Of a stretch of 64,000 nucleotides of DNA, positions 43,555 through 52,515 are shown in pieces. This DNA comes from Bacillota bacterium (GTDB lineage: Bacteria > Bacillota > Clostridia > Lachnospirales > Lachnospiraceae). The notes under the pieces are model-generated. The model was not told where the DNA came from. It searched no databases and saw nothing but the letters and a program-made list of their open reading frames with translations. Position numbers and translations under genes: made by a program. Every line of letters begins with the position of its first letter. Position 1 is the first letter of the stretch. The stretch spans positions 1 through 64,000 of the forward strand of contig JAEYRK010000041.1 in assembly GCA_023435645.1 (NCBI GenBank). Direction: 5' to 3'.

Positions 43555-43592
43555 ACTGATCTGCGCTGCCTCCCTCTGCCACTTTTTCTTAC

Positions 43593-44033
43593 TTAGGTCA
43601 GGATATCTAATAATAATCCCCTGATTTCATCAATCCTATTAAGAATTGCGATATGATCCTTCTCATCCTTAATCAGCTCCATGGCCAGCTCATCCAGGTT
43701 CTTATCCACCAGCTTAATCATCGTGTAGACCCTATGCCGCCCCTTCTTGTCCAGAAAATTCTCCCTAGAGAATTTATGAGACCGATTGACAATCTCATTC
43801 ATGAACTCCTTAATCAGTTCACGGTAATGCTTCATGTCTTTTACATCCATATGCTTTAGAAGCTTCTTCCCCTGGGAAGAGATTTCCTCCAGCATTGTAT
43901 TCAGCCTCGCCGCTAATTCCTGTTCCTCAATATGTGATACCAAGGTAAACTTAAAAGACCCGTCTGCTTCAGGTACGGGTGCCTTCTGAACAGTCTGGTT
44001 CATCGGTTGCAGCTGATTTACCTTAATATCCAT
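43593..44033 (-). CDS. yaaR: YaaR family protein (DUF327)
   Basis: A 146-residue, soluble, helical protein of the YaaR/DUF327 family: EEQELAARLNTMLEEISSQGKKLLKHMDVKDMKHYRELIKEFMNEIVNRS region and HRVYTMIKLVDKNLDELAMELI. Function not established; in Firmicutes the gene is found next to holB as here. GGAGGGATAGG precedes the ATG. Part of the holB cluster. Confidence 0.9.
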   Translation of the reverse strand: MDIKVNQLQPMNQTVQKAPVPEADGSFKFTLVSHIEEQELAARLNTMLEEISSQGKKLLKHMDVKDMKHYRELIKEFMNEIVNRSHKFSRENFLDKKGRHRVYTMIKLVDKNLDELAMELIKDEKDHIAILNRIDEIRGLLLDILT

Positions 44034-44094
44034 CCTATCCCTCCATCAAAAAATGTAACTCAGCGATATGAAAAAAGTATAACATATTTTTCGC

Positions 44095-44688
44095 TTAGTT
44101 TACAGTATATTTTTTGATGTCTGCTTCAATCTCAGCCAGGCAGGTCTCAATATCGATATTATAGTATTTCTTACTGATTCCGGCTTTTTTGATGTTATCC
44201 TCTGAGAAATCCTCCTCATCCGCCAGAAACCGCCTACATAGCTCTGCATATTTAGGCTGCTCCTGCTTTATCTCCCTCTTGAGGGCTCGCTGAAGTCTCA
44301 TCCCATCCTCTACCTCAATATAGATGGGAATAACACTTTCCTCTCCAAAATACGCTTTCATCTGTTCAAAGCTCTCTAATGTCCCATGCATCAGATAATC
44401 ATGATTCTTCAAATCAATTTGTCCGTCATTCACCGTAAAATAATGCCATGCTCCATAGATGGTAGCATAGGCCCGATGCTCTATCACTTTTCCCTCTTCC
44501 TTAAGCCTCGTAAGTCTTTCCACATCAACAAAGTGATACTCCACACCCTCTGTCTCGTTTACCCGAATCGGTCTGGTGGTATACATAACCACAGTATTTA
44601 AGTTCAGCTCCGGGCTTTGCAGTAGTCGCTTGAAGATGGTATCCTTTCCCGTAGCGCTTTTTCCTAATATAATAAATATCCTTGCCAT
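44095..44688 (-). CDS. guanylate kinase-like protein in the tmk position
   Basis: A 197-residue P-loop kinase-like protein. It has GKSATGKDT as P-loop (guanylate kinases usually have GPSGxGKST), the TTRPIRVNETEGVEYHFVD segment (matching the guanylate-kinase signature TTRxxRxxExxGxxYxFV) and the EHRAYATIYGAWHYF segment. In Bacillus the equivalent position holds tmk (thymidylate kinase); here it is a guanylate kinase-like sequence with an unusual P-loop. Its substrate is unknown. It starts two bases after the decarboxylase gene; one operon. Confidence 0.82.
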   Translation of the reverse strand: MARIFIILGKSATGKDTIFKRLLQSPELNLNTVVMYTTRPIRVNETEGVEYHFVDVERLTRLKEEGKVIEHRAYATIYGAWHYFTVNDGQIDLKNHDYLMHGTLESFEQMKAYFGEESVIPIYIEVEDGMRLQRALKREIKQEQPKYAELCRRFLADEEDFSEDNIKKAGISKKYYNIDIETCLAEIEADIKKYTVN

Positions 44689-44690
44689 AA

Positions 44691-46112
44691 CTATCCTTTC
44701 CTTATGACTTCAATCATTTCTCTGTCTTTACCGAGAAGCCCTGTAACCTTAAGTCCATCCTCCTGCGCCTGTATCAAGGTTGGAGGAATGCTCTCATCTA
44801 TTCTCTCTCCGGGGATGAGCATGGGTATTCCCGGCGGATATATGCTGATAAATCCTGCGGATATCCTGCCCACACTTTCGGAGAGCCTTACCTCCTCCGA
44901 CATAAGCTCTGCCGCCTCGTAGGGCCAAAGGGCTGTTTCTGTAATAGTCCGCCGAAAATCCGGTCTTCGGGCCCTCTGCTTCCCCTTGAGTTCACCATCG
45001 ATGCTAATTAGTGCCTTACTCAATCTGGCAAAGCCCTCCGGAGTGTCGCATATGCTGGTCATTCCGAGAACATAATCCCTGGTTTGCATCTCCATCACAA
45101 TATGATACTCCTCCTTTAGCCTTTCGGACAGCTCAGGCCCGGTCATTTCTGAGGTAAATAGCTGGAGGGTCAGCTTGGATGGATCCAAGGCATGGACACT
45201 TCCTGCTCCTACGATGCTCTGCTCCAGTAGCTGTATGTTTTCTAAGGCTTTTAGCTGAGAAAATACTCTCCTTAGGTTCTCAGCATAATCTTCAAATAGC
45301 TGATGAGCCTTTTTCTCAAGGATACCGACACATTGCTCCATTCCTGCCATCAGAAGATAGGAAGGGCTGCTGCTTTCATATATGGAGAGAAACTGCCCAA
45401 TTCTGTTGTTTAGAGCCGGATCATTGCAATGAAGGACCGCGGTCTGTGTGAAGGACGGCAAGGTCTTATGGAGACTCTGAATCACGATATCCGCCCCCTG
45501 TGTCACTGCACTCTGCGGGAAGGCTTTATGAAAGCCGAAGTGTGCCCCATGGGCTTCATCCACCAAAAGTAGGGCTCCCGCCTTATGGACCCGCTCAGCG
45601 ATTTCTTTGATATCGGAAACAATGCCTTCATAGGTCGGTGAGGTTATCACCACAAGTCTCGTATCGGGGTAAGCTATCAACTGTTTCTCCACCTGAGCGG
45701 CAGAAATTCCACCGTTTACTGAAGTTCCCCGGATTACATCGGGATAAAGGTAGATGGGCTTCAGTCCTCTGATCAAAGCCGAATGATAAACTGCTTTATG
45801 ACAGTTTCTGGCCATCAGAATGTGATTTCCACGATTAGCAGCAGCAGAGATCCCGGCTAGAATTCCAACCGTGCTCCCATTGACCAGAGGAAAGGAACGG
45901 CCTGCTCCATATAACCTCTGCAGGCGCTCGGAAAGCTTCTTTATGATTCCCTCTGCCTGATGAAGATCATCAAAGCCTTCTATTTCCGTGATATCAATCG
46001 AATAAGGATTTACCATCTGAAGGATCTGTGTATTTCTTTTATGTCCGGGCATATGCATCGGATAATAATCCTGTTTGCCATATTCAACTAACGCTTGATA
46101 AAGACCTTCCAT
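44691..46112 (-). CDS. Orn/Lys/Arg decarboxylase family PLP protein
   Basis: A 473-residue fold-type I PLP enzyme of the Orn/Lys/Arg decarboxylase (YaaO/SpeA) family. The family start MHMPGHKRNTQ is present, then VNGSTVGILAGISA, DEAHGAHFGFH and the PLP lysine segment IQSLHKTLPSFTQTA (S-x-H-K). The product is probably cadaverine or agmatine, but the substrate is not readable from sequence. GGAGGTTTCATC selects the ATG at 46112. First gene of the holB cluster, as yaaO in Bacillus. Confidence 0.92.
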   Translation of the reverse strand: MEGLYQALVEYGKQDYYPMHMPGHKRNTQILQMVNPYSIDITEIEGFDDLHQAEGIIKKLSERLQRLYGAGRSFPLVNGSTVGILAGISAAANRGNHILMARNCHKAVYHSALIRGLKPIYLYPDVIRGTSVNGGISAAQVEKQLIAYPDTRLVVITSPTYEGIVSDIKEIAERVHKAGALLLVDEAHGAHFGFHKAFPQSAVTQGADIVIQSLHKTLPSFTQTAVLHCNDPALNNRIGQFLSIYESSSPSYLLMAGMEQCVGILEKKAHQLFEDYAENLRRVFSQLKALENIQLLEQSIVGAGSVHALDPSKLTLQLFTSEMTGPELSERLKEEYHIVMEMQTRDYVLGMTSICDTPEGFARLSKALISIDGELKGKQRARRPDFRRTITETALWPYEAAELMSEEVRLSESVGRISAGFISIYPPGIPMLIPGERIDESIPPTLIQAQEDGLKVTGLLGKDREMIEVIRKG

Positions 46113-46164
46113 GATGAAACCTCCAAGCCGGAGCAATGTGCTTTATACTACTTCTTTCCTCGGC

Positions 46165-48090
46165 TTAATCTATATTCAGGCTTCGCCCGCTCATATGCTT
46201 TAAGCGGAGCGCCTCCTTCTCATATTTTTGTTGATACATTCGAGCATCCGCAATACTTAGGCAATCCTCAATCCGAGTATGCTCATTGGGACGGGTGATA
46301 CTCCATCCGTAGCTTACCTGTACGCGAAAGCCATATTGTTCTTCCTTATTAAAAGCCTGTATGGCTTCCTCAAATTTTCGAATAAAGCTCCTTACCTTCG
46401 AGTCATCATATTCCAGACCAATGACAATGAATTCATCCCCGCCCATACGGATGCAGATCTCATCATCCTCTGCAGCATAGAGCATTGCCTCTGTCACTGT
46501 TTTTATTGCGATATCCCCATTGGCATGACCGAAATTATCGTTGATATATTTCAGGTTATCCATATCAGCGGAAAAAACCATCAAGGCACCCTGCTTCTCT
46601 ATGCTCTGTGCTAAGTACTTCTGTCCCAGTGTTTGCAATGCCCTTCGATTATATAAACCGGTCATTTCGTCCTTGACTGACATATCCTCCAGCTTATAGA
46701 CCAGCCGGTTCAGCTCGCTGTGAATCTTTATATTCTCCAGGGTGTTACAAATATTAATCAGCCAGCCCTGATAGGAACGCTGATAGGACCTGAGTGCATG
46801 GAAGCTGATCGCTGTATAACCGAAGCATTTCTCCTGATGGTGAAGCATATTAAAAAAATAGATCTGAGGACCCTGATCCATATACTCCCTGGGAAGCAGA
46901 TCTCCGCTATCAAAAGTAACCTTTTTCAGCCACTCTCCGTTCTTAATCCCTACCTCCATCACCATTTCCGAGGAGCCCTGTTGCTCAGACCCACCCTCAT
47001 TATAATTATCCCATCCCTTATACAAGCACATAAAGAAGGCTGAGAATCCTTCATTCATGTGGATATAGGAGGCCAGCTTCTTGCTCAGGTTATCCAATAA
47101 TGTAACTCCGGTCAAATCAATGGACATATATGCATTGTTTGAGATTGCCTTTTCCTTATCCTCAACCTCGTGAATGATATGGTTCCGTCTCTTCATAAGC
47201 TCTTCCAGCCGCCCCCGCACCTTACAGCCACAGGACTGCCTGAAGTAGGCAATGCTCTTTAGTTCAGTATTTAGGGGCTGCTCCAGCTGTTCATTATGCC
47301 GATGGATCTTCTCAACTGCCTCTAATCCCATCTCAAAAATCGGCATCCCTGCAGTAGTGATGGAGGGGCTGTAATCCTCCGCCAGCTCTATATTATCACA
47401 ACCGGACACTGCAATGGTTCCGGGTACTGTAATGCCTCTCTCCATCAGGGCATTGCATACGGTGACAGCCATATAATCATTGGCACAGATGATGGCTTCC
47501 GGTAGATTCTCCGGATCAGAAGTCCATCGCTCCACCGCAGTATATGCGGCAACCTTCCAAAAGTCCCCGAAGTAGACCCTTTCCTCCTCATAGGGAAGGT
47601 TATACTTTCTGAGTATCCGTTTATAGGCCTCCAGCCTCTTATGTGATACCGGATTGTCCTCCGGCCCCGTCAGGAAATTCATCTTCGTATAGCCATGCTT
47701 TACAATAAAATGCGTAATGATTTCATCCAGTACCGTTTCATCATCAATCAGAACACTGTAGTAATCCTCCAGCTTCTGTCGGACACTGACAACCGGGCAA
47801 TGGCTGAACTTCTTAATATTTGCTATGACTGCTTCCGTAAAGCCGTTCACCGACATGATATCTGTCAGAAGAATAATCCCATCCAGCTCCTCATATCTTG
47901 GCAGATTGGCAATCCTACACTCCCCTTGTTCGTATTTTAACTCCCCATAGCCGACAAAATTAGAAAAGAAGGCTACATCATAGCCTAGTTCCTTCGCCCT
48001 TTTGCAAATCCCCCTACACAAAACCTCCTGATACTCCCGATAGATCTGTGTTGCAAATACACCTATAGTTCTTCTGCCGTTACCCAGCAT
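46165..48090 (-). CDS. LacI-type sugar-binding domain fused to GGDEF (copy 1)
   Basis: A 641-residue soluble protein. Residues 1-280 are a LacI/PurR-type periplasmic-binding domain without the DNA-binding HTH (RTIGVFATQIYREYQEVLCRGICKRA at the start, EAIICANDYMAVTVCNAL, IAVSGCDNIELAEDYSPSITT, ending QSCGC). A middle region of about 180 residues follows, then a GGDEF domain with DEMTGLYNRRA, SADMDNLKYINDNFGHANGD and RMGGDEF. The active-site motif is intact, so c-di-GMP synthesis is plausible; the RxxD inhibitory site is absent. The following gene upstream is a collinear paralogue. GGGGGAGC precedes the ATG. Confidence 0.92.
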   Translation of the reverse strand: MLGNGRRTIGVFATQIYREYQEVLCRGICKRAKELGYDVAFFSNFVGYGELKYEQGECRIANLPRYEELDGIILLTDIMSVNGFTEAVIANIKKFSHCPVVSVRQKLEDYYSVLIDDETVLDEIITHFIVKHGYTKMNFLTGPEDNPVSHKRLEAYKRILRKYNLPYEEERVYFGDFWKVAAYTAVERWTSDPENLPEAIICANDYMAVTVCNALMERGITVPGTIAVSGCDNIELAEDYSPSITTAGMPIFEMGLEAVEKIHRHNEQLEQPLNTELKSIAYFRQSCGCKVRGRLEELMKRRNHIIHEVEDKEKAISNNAYMSIDLTGVTLLDNLSKKLASYIHMNEGFSAFFMCLYKGWDNYNEGGSEQQGSSEMVMEVGIKNGEWLKKVTFDSGDLLPREYMDQGPQIYFFNMLHHQEKCFGYTAISFHALRSYQRSYQGWLINICNTLENIKIHSELNRLVYKLEDMSVKDEMTGLYNRRALQTLGQKYLAQSIEKQGALMVFSADMDNLKYINDNFGHANGDIAIKTVTEAMLYAAEDDEICIRMGGDEFIVIGLEYDDSKVRSFIRKFEEAIQAFNKEEQYGFRVQVSYGWSITRPNEHTRIEDCLSIADARMYQQKYEKEALRLKHMSGRSLNID

Positions 48091-48241
48091 TTAGCTCCCC
48101 CTATCCGCAAACGTAAAAGTACATGCTAACTATATTACAATTATACAGGAAAAACAAGTTTGTGCTGTAAACTTTTTGTTAATTCTCCATAATTCCCCTC
48201 TATTGAAATCTCAGTCAAAGCTACCCCAAGGACTTTTCTGT

Positions 48242-48279
48242 AAAAAACCGGAGCAGCTCCTTTGATGACACTGCTCCGG
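48242..48279 (-). terminator. intrinsic terminator of the upstream LacI-GGDEF gene
   Basis: Perfect 9-bp stem CCGGAGCAG/CTGCTCCGG (48248-48256 with 48271-48279) followed by TTTTTT on the minus strand, 60 bases after the stop of copy 2. Confidence 0.92.
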
Positions 48280-48340
48280 CTATTAATCCATTTGCATTGC
48301 TTGATATTTTGATTTGAGCTATTCGCCCGCTTTGCCCCGC

Positions 48341-50254
48341 TTATCTAACCAGATTTGCTCTTAATCGAAGTGCTTCCTTCTCATATTTCTGCTGATACAT
48401 CCGTGAATCGGCAACAATCATGCAGTCCTCAACTGTAGTATTCTCATCCGGGGTAATCAGACTCCATCCATAGCTGACATATACATTAAAGTCATAGTTG
48501 CCGCTCTGATTGAACTTATCCAGCTCCTCGACAAATTTTTTGACAAATTGGTTCATCTTCTTTTCATCATATTCCAGACCAATGACAGTAAATTCATCTC
48601 CACCGCAGCGCATACAGATTTCATCATCGTCCGCAGCATTCTGAAGGGCCTCTGCCACCACCTTGATGGCAATGTCACCACTGAGATGTCCGTAATTATC
48701 ATTGATTCCTTTCAGCTTATCCATATCAGCAGTAAATACCATGAGCTTTATCCGCTCATCGACTGCCTGCTGAAGATATTTCTTACCCAGAGTTTCCAGA
48801 CCTCTTCGATTATAAAGACCTGTCAGATCATCCCTGATGTACATATCCTCCAGCTTATATACCAGCCTGTTCAACTCACTATGGACTCTGACATTCTCAA
48901 GGGCATTGCTTACATTGATCAGCCACGCCTGGTAGGTTTGATTATAAACCTTAATATCCTTAAAGCGTATGGCTGTATAGCCGAACTTTGTACCCTGATG
49001 GTGCAGCATTGAGAAGAAGAAAATCATCGGCTCATCATCCATGAATTGCTTTGGGATCAGCTCCCTCTTAGGAAAGCGGATCTTATAATAGCCCTCCCGG
49101 TTTTTATTTCCGATCTCCATAATCATGTACTCGCTATCTTCCTCTGTTACATCATTACTCTCATCCCGATAATTCTGCCAGTTTGGATGCAGGCACATAT
49201 AGAAGTCTATAAAACCCACATTCTCATAGATATAGTACATGAGTCTCGCATTGATCTCATCCAGCTTGGTCAAACCGGTCAGGTCTCCCGACATATAAGC
49301 ATTTCTTGCCACTGCACGCTGTAATGCATCGGTCATATTAATGTAATATCTTTTCCGCTCCTTATTCATTTCCTGTTGGTTATACTTGCAGCCACAGGAT
49401 TCACGAAATATCGGCGTTGTTTTTATATATGTATTAATGGGCTGCTCGATACCCTGAATATGCTTATGTATCTTCTCCACCGCTTCATAGCCCATATCAA
49501 AGGCAGGCATCCTGGACGTAGTGATCGCAGGGCAGTATTCTGCCGCATCTACAATATCATCGCAGCCTGTTACCGCCATCTCCTCAGGAACGGAGATTCC
49601 TTTCGAAGCCAAGGCATTGCATGCTGCAATTGCCATATAATCATTCGCACAAACAATGGCCTGGGGGCGTTCCAAGGAGCTGGATAGCCATCGATCAATA
49701 GCAGGTCCCGCTGCATTCTTCCAGAAGTCCCCATAGTAAATTCGGCCCTCTTCTACGGGAATATTATATTCCCTTAAAACCTTTTTGTAGGAAGCTAGTC
49801 TCTTCTCAGAATCAGGAAAGTCCTTCGGGCCTGCAAGGAAATTAATCCTTCTGTGCCCGTGCTCCGTTATCAAATGGCGGATCAGCTCTTCGATTACAGT
49901 TTCATCGTCAATCAGGACATTATAATCCCCCTCAACAAACCTTCGAATGCTTATAACAGGACAACTACAGCTTTTTTGTATATGCTCTCGGATTCTGGAT
50001 TCCAATCCTTCCACCGCTAGGGTATCAGGAACCATAATAATCCCGTCAAAATCCTCATAGTAAGGAACCTCTGCTATTTGAATTTCCCCGGAATCATATT
50101 GTGGCTGTCCATAGCCTCCGAAGTTCGTAAAAAAAGCCACATTATAATCAAGCTCCTTAGCCCGGGTAGAAATTCCCTTGCTTACGTTCTCCTGAAATTC
50201 TCCATTGACCTGTGATATAAATACTCCTATTGTTTTCCTACCATTATCTAACAT
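48341..50254 (-). CDS. LacI-type sugar-binding domain fused to GGDEF (copy 2)
   Basis: A 637-residue paralogue of the next gene, collinear along its whole length: NGRKTIGVFISQVNGEFQENVSKGI at the start, CANDYMAIAACNALAS, EMAVTGCDDIVDAAEYCPAITT, RESCGCK, a middle region, and a GGDEF domain (DDLTGLYNRRG, TADMDKLKGINDNYGHLSGD, RCGGDEFTV). No RxxD inhibitory site precedes GGDEF. It would sense a small ligand and adjust c-di-GMP. AGGAGAACAAC selects the ATG at 50254. Separated from copy 1 by its own terminator, so the copies are independently transcribed. Confidence 0.92.
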   Translation of the reverse strand: MLDNGRKTIGVFISQVNGEFQENVSKGISTRAKELDYNVAFFTNFGGYGQPQYDSGEIQIAEVPYYEDFDGIIMVPDTLAVEGLESRIREHIQKSCSCPVISIRRFVEGDYNVLIDDETVIEELIRHLITEHGHRRINFLAGPKDFPDSEKRLASYKKVLREYNIPVEEGRIYYGDFWKNAAGPAIDRWLSSSLERPQAIVCANDYMAIAACNALASKGISVPEEMAVTGCDDIVDAAEYCPAITTSRMPAFDMGYEAVEKIHKHIQGIEQPINTYIKTTPIFRESCGCKYNQQEMNKERKRYYINMTDALQRAVARNAYMSGDLTGLTKLDEINARLMYYIYENVGFIDFYMCLHPNWQNYRDESNDVTEEDSEYMIMEIGNKNREGYYKIRFPKRELIPKQFMDDEPMIFFFSMLHHQGTKFGYTAIRFKDIKVYNQTYQAWLINVSNALENVRVHSELNRLVYKLEDMYIRDDLTGLYNRRGLETLGKKYLQQAVDERIKLMVFTADMDKLKGINDNYGHLSGDIAIKVVAEALQNAADDDEICMRCGGDEFTVIGLEYDEKKMNQFVKKFVEELDKFNQSGNYDFNVYVSYGWSLITPDENTTVEDCMIVADSRMYQQKYEKEALRLRANLVR

Positions 50255-50281
50255 GTTGTTCTCCTGCCTTTTCGAAACCAT

Positions 50282-50561
50282 GCTTCAAGGTATTCTATTA
50301 TTAGAAATATATCAGACTAATTTCCTATATGTCAAACACTCCAATACTATTAATATATAACATTTTTGTACAAAAAACAATATATTTCACAATAATATAA
50401 TAATATTCCTTATAAAATGTATATTATTGTGCCATTTTTATGATATGTCATGAAATTGCAGGTTGAAGTACTCGATTTCAGAATTACAAATATTCTAAGG
50501 GGATTTTTATTAATGCTGTAGCAAAAGTACAGGAGCTTGTTGTCGATGGTATCGCAGGGCA
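50282..50561 (-). other. AT-rich intergenic region upstream of LacI-GGDEF copy 2
   Basis: About 280 bases, very AT-rich between 50300 and 50440; the promoter for copy 2 should be here. No gene is supported. Confidence 0.5.
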
Positions 50562-50607
50562 CAAAATATGCCTGACTCAGTCTCCCATGGGGTTACTAAA
50601 CCAGGCA
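50562..50607 (-). terminator. intrinsic terminator of the TrpXYZ-like ABC operon
   Basis: TGCCTG/CAGGCA base (50569-50574 with 50602-50607) with inner pairing including CCC/GGG, followed on the minus strand by TATTTTGT. It is 18 bases after the ATPase stop. Confidence 0.75.
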
Positions 50608-50624
50608 CAGCCTTTCCATCCTCT

Positions 50625-51419
50625 TTATGATAATATCATCCTATCGTTCGCCAGTTCACCACCGGTAGCCGTTTCAAACTTCTCCAGAAGGTCACTTACC
50701 TTAAGATTTCTCTTATCTTCTCCGGAAACATCATAAATAATTCTGCCATCATGCATCATGATTAATCGATTTCCGTATTGAATGGCATGCTTCATATTAT
50801 GTGTTACCATAAGTGCTGTCAGATTGTTGGAGCTAATCATCTGCTCCGTCAGTTCCAGCACCTTCGCCGCAGTTTTTGGATCCAGTGCAGCAGAGTGCTC
50901 ATCCAGTAACAGAAGCTTCGGCTGCTGTAGTGTAGCCATCAGAAGTGTCAATGCCTGCCTCTGACCTCCTGACAAAAGTCCCACCTTGGCAGTCATCCGG
51001 GTTTCCAATCCAAGACCAAGGGTCCTCAGCCTCTCTTCAAATAAGACCTTCTCTGTCTTAGTGATCCCCCAGCTTAATGTTCTTCTTCTGCCCCTTCTGT
51101 AGGCCAGGGCCAGGTTCTCCTGAATCTCCATATTTGCTGCTGTTCCCAGCATTGGATCCTGGAATACTCGTCCTAGATACTTTGCTCTTTTATATTCGGG
51201 ATAGGAGGTCACCTCCTGGCCGTCTATCCAGATAGTCCCCTGATCCGGATAATGAACACCGGCAATCATATTCAGCATCGTGGATTTTCCCGCACCGTTA
51301 CCGCCGATTACGGTAACAAAATCTCCTTGTTTTAAATCCAAGGAAAGTCCATTCAATACACACTTTTCGTTAACCGTACCCGGATTAAAGGTTTTATAGA
51401 GGTTTGTCATTGTCAGCAT
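50625..51419 (-). CDS. ABC transporter ATP-binding protein (TrpY/Z-type)
   Basis: A 264-residue importer ATPase. Walker A GGNGAGKSTM, Q-loop VFQDPMLGTAANM, signature LSGGQRQALTLLMA, Walker B LLLLDEHSAALD (an H replaces the usual P in DEP) and switch His MVTHNMKHA. The companion permease has the LivH/TrpZ type. GGAGGTAAGGCATC precedes the ATG; the start overlaps the permease gene by seven bases. Substrate class is that of the neighbouring PF04392-type binding protein (aromatic amino acids in streptococcal TrpXYZ). Confidence 0.92.
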   Translation of the reverse strand: MLTMTNLYKTFNPGTVNEKCVLNGLSLDLKQGDFVTVIGGNGAGKSTMLNMIAGVHYPDQGTIWIDGQEVTSYPEYKRAKYLGRVFQDPMLGTAANMEIQENLALAYRRGRRRTLSWGITKTEKVLFEERLRTLGLGLETRMTAKVGLLSGGQRQALTLLMATLQQPKLLLLDEHSAALDPKTAAKVLELTEQMISSNNLTALMVTHNMKHAIQYGNRLIMMHDGRIIYDVSGEDKRNLKVSDLLEKFETATGGELANDRMILS

Positions 51420-52360
51420 GATGCCTTACCTCCTTTTTGACGGACTGCTTTATTCTTCATGAGAACCGGTATGGATAAGGCCGCTGCCACTACGATGGAA
51501 GTAAGCAGTCTCATATAATCCGTATCCAGACCAAGCTGTAGTACCACTGCTATGATAATTCTATAAACGACTGTTCCTACCATGATGGCAATCAGCTTCA
51601 TGGCAAAGTTCCTGGCCTTCATGAAGATTACCTCACCGATAATGATGGAGGCGAGTCCGATGATGATGGCTCCGACACCCATATTGATATCCGCATAGCC
51701 CTGGCTCTGGGTGACCAATGCACCGGACAAGGCAATCAGCCCGTTACTGATAATTAAGCCCAGAATCGTTACTCTGTCCGTATTCACACCCTGCGCCCTT
51801 ACCATGGCCGCATTATTTCCTGTGGCTCGGATACAACAGCCGATTTCAGTTCCAAATAGCCAGTATAGCAGAACAATCACCGCCAGCGTCAGCATAAGAC
51901 CAGCCAACATGGTAACCCAGGTTTGCAGGGTGGATTCTCTGATACCTAGCTCTGCTGCCTTTGGAAACAGACCCTTGATTGTGGAAATTACTGTTCTCTT
52001 ATTTAGAATAGTAATATTCGCCTGGCCCATAATTCTTAAATTAATGGAATATACACCAATCATGGTCAGGATTCCGGACAGGATGGCAGGGATCTTCAGC
52101 TTCGTATGCAGTAGGCCGGTGACACCACCTGCTGCCATTCCAGCCAATGCTGCAATGATTAAGCTTAAGAAGGGATCCCATCCCAGCACCACCACCAGTA
52201 CGGCACTGATACTCCCACCAAGCGTAAAGCTTCCTTCGCAGGTTAAGTCGGCAAAATCCAGAATTCGAAAGCTGATATATACACCCAGCGCAAGGATAGC
52301 CCAGGTCAGTCCCTGGGCCGTTGCCCCGAAAATCGCCATAATAATACTCATGATATTCAT
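51413..52360 (-). CDS. ABC transporter permease (TrpZ-type)
   Basis: A 315-residue membrane protein with about eight to nine helices, of the branched-chain/ribose permease superfamily used by PF04392 binding proteins. The N-terminal motif AILALGVYISFRILDFADLTCEGSFTLGG is characteristic, followed by the EAA-like GTEIGCCIRATGNNAAMVRAQGV coupling segment. It probably moves an aromatic amino acid or nucleoside-like substrate. AAAGGA lies 10 bases upstream of the chosen ATG (52360). Between it and the binding-protein gene is an intrinsic terminator. Confidence 0.9.
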   Translation of the reverse strand: MNIMSIIMAIFGATAQGLTWAILALGVYISFRILDFADLTCEGSFTLGGSISAVLVVVLGWDPFLSLIIAALAGMAAGGVTGLLHTKLKIPAILSGILTMIGVYSINLRIMGQANITILNKRTVISTIKGLFPKAAELGIRESTLQTWVTMLAGLMLTLAVIVLLYWLFGTEIGCCIRATGNNAAMVRAQGVNTDRVTILGLIISNGLIALSGALVTQSQGYADINMGVGAIIIGLASIIIGEVIFMKARNFAMKLIAIMVGTVVYRIIIAVVLQLGLDTDYMRLLTSIVVAAALSIPVLMKNKAVRQKGGKASC

Positions 52361-52462
52361 TCTGATTGATTCCTTTCTCTGTGTCATTCAGTTCTTACCC
52401 ATACTGCAAGCAATATCCTTTGCATAAGCAGGATGGACAGCATGTCGGTTCAATTATTAAGA

Positions 52463-52502
52463 ATAAAAGGGTGCCAATGTGATTTTCAAACATATGGCAC
52501 CC
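52463..52502 (-). terminator. internal terminator between binding-protein and permease genes
   Basis: Stem GGGTGCCA-ATGT/ACAT-TGGCACCC (52469-52480 with 52490-52502, one bulge) followed by TTTTATT on the minus strand. It lies 13 bases after the binding-protein stop and about 100 bases before the permease ATG, so only part of the transcripts should read through. Confidence 0.85.
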
Positions 52503-52515
52503 TGATCGCATCTGA

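Noticed and set aside
21003..50567. Shared 14-mer GCAGGGCACAAAAT at 21003-21016 and 50554-50567
   Set aside because: A few 14-mer matches are expected by chance in 64 kb, and the flanks and predicted structures differ.
51711..52427. 238-residue plus-strand frame opposite the TrpZ-like permease
   Set aside because: Antisense to a well-supported membrane protein gene, no ribosome binding site and no recognisable domain.
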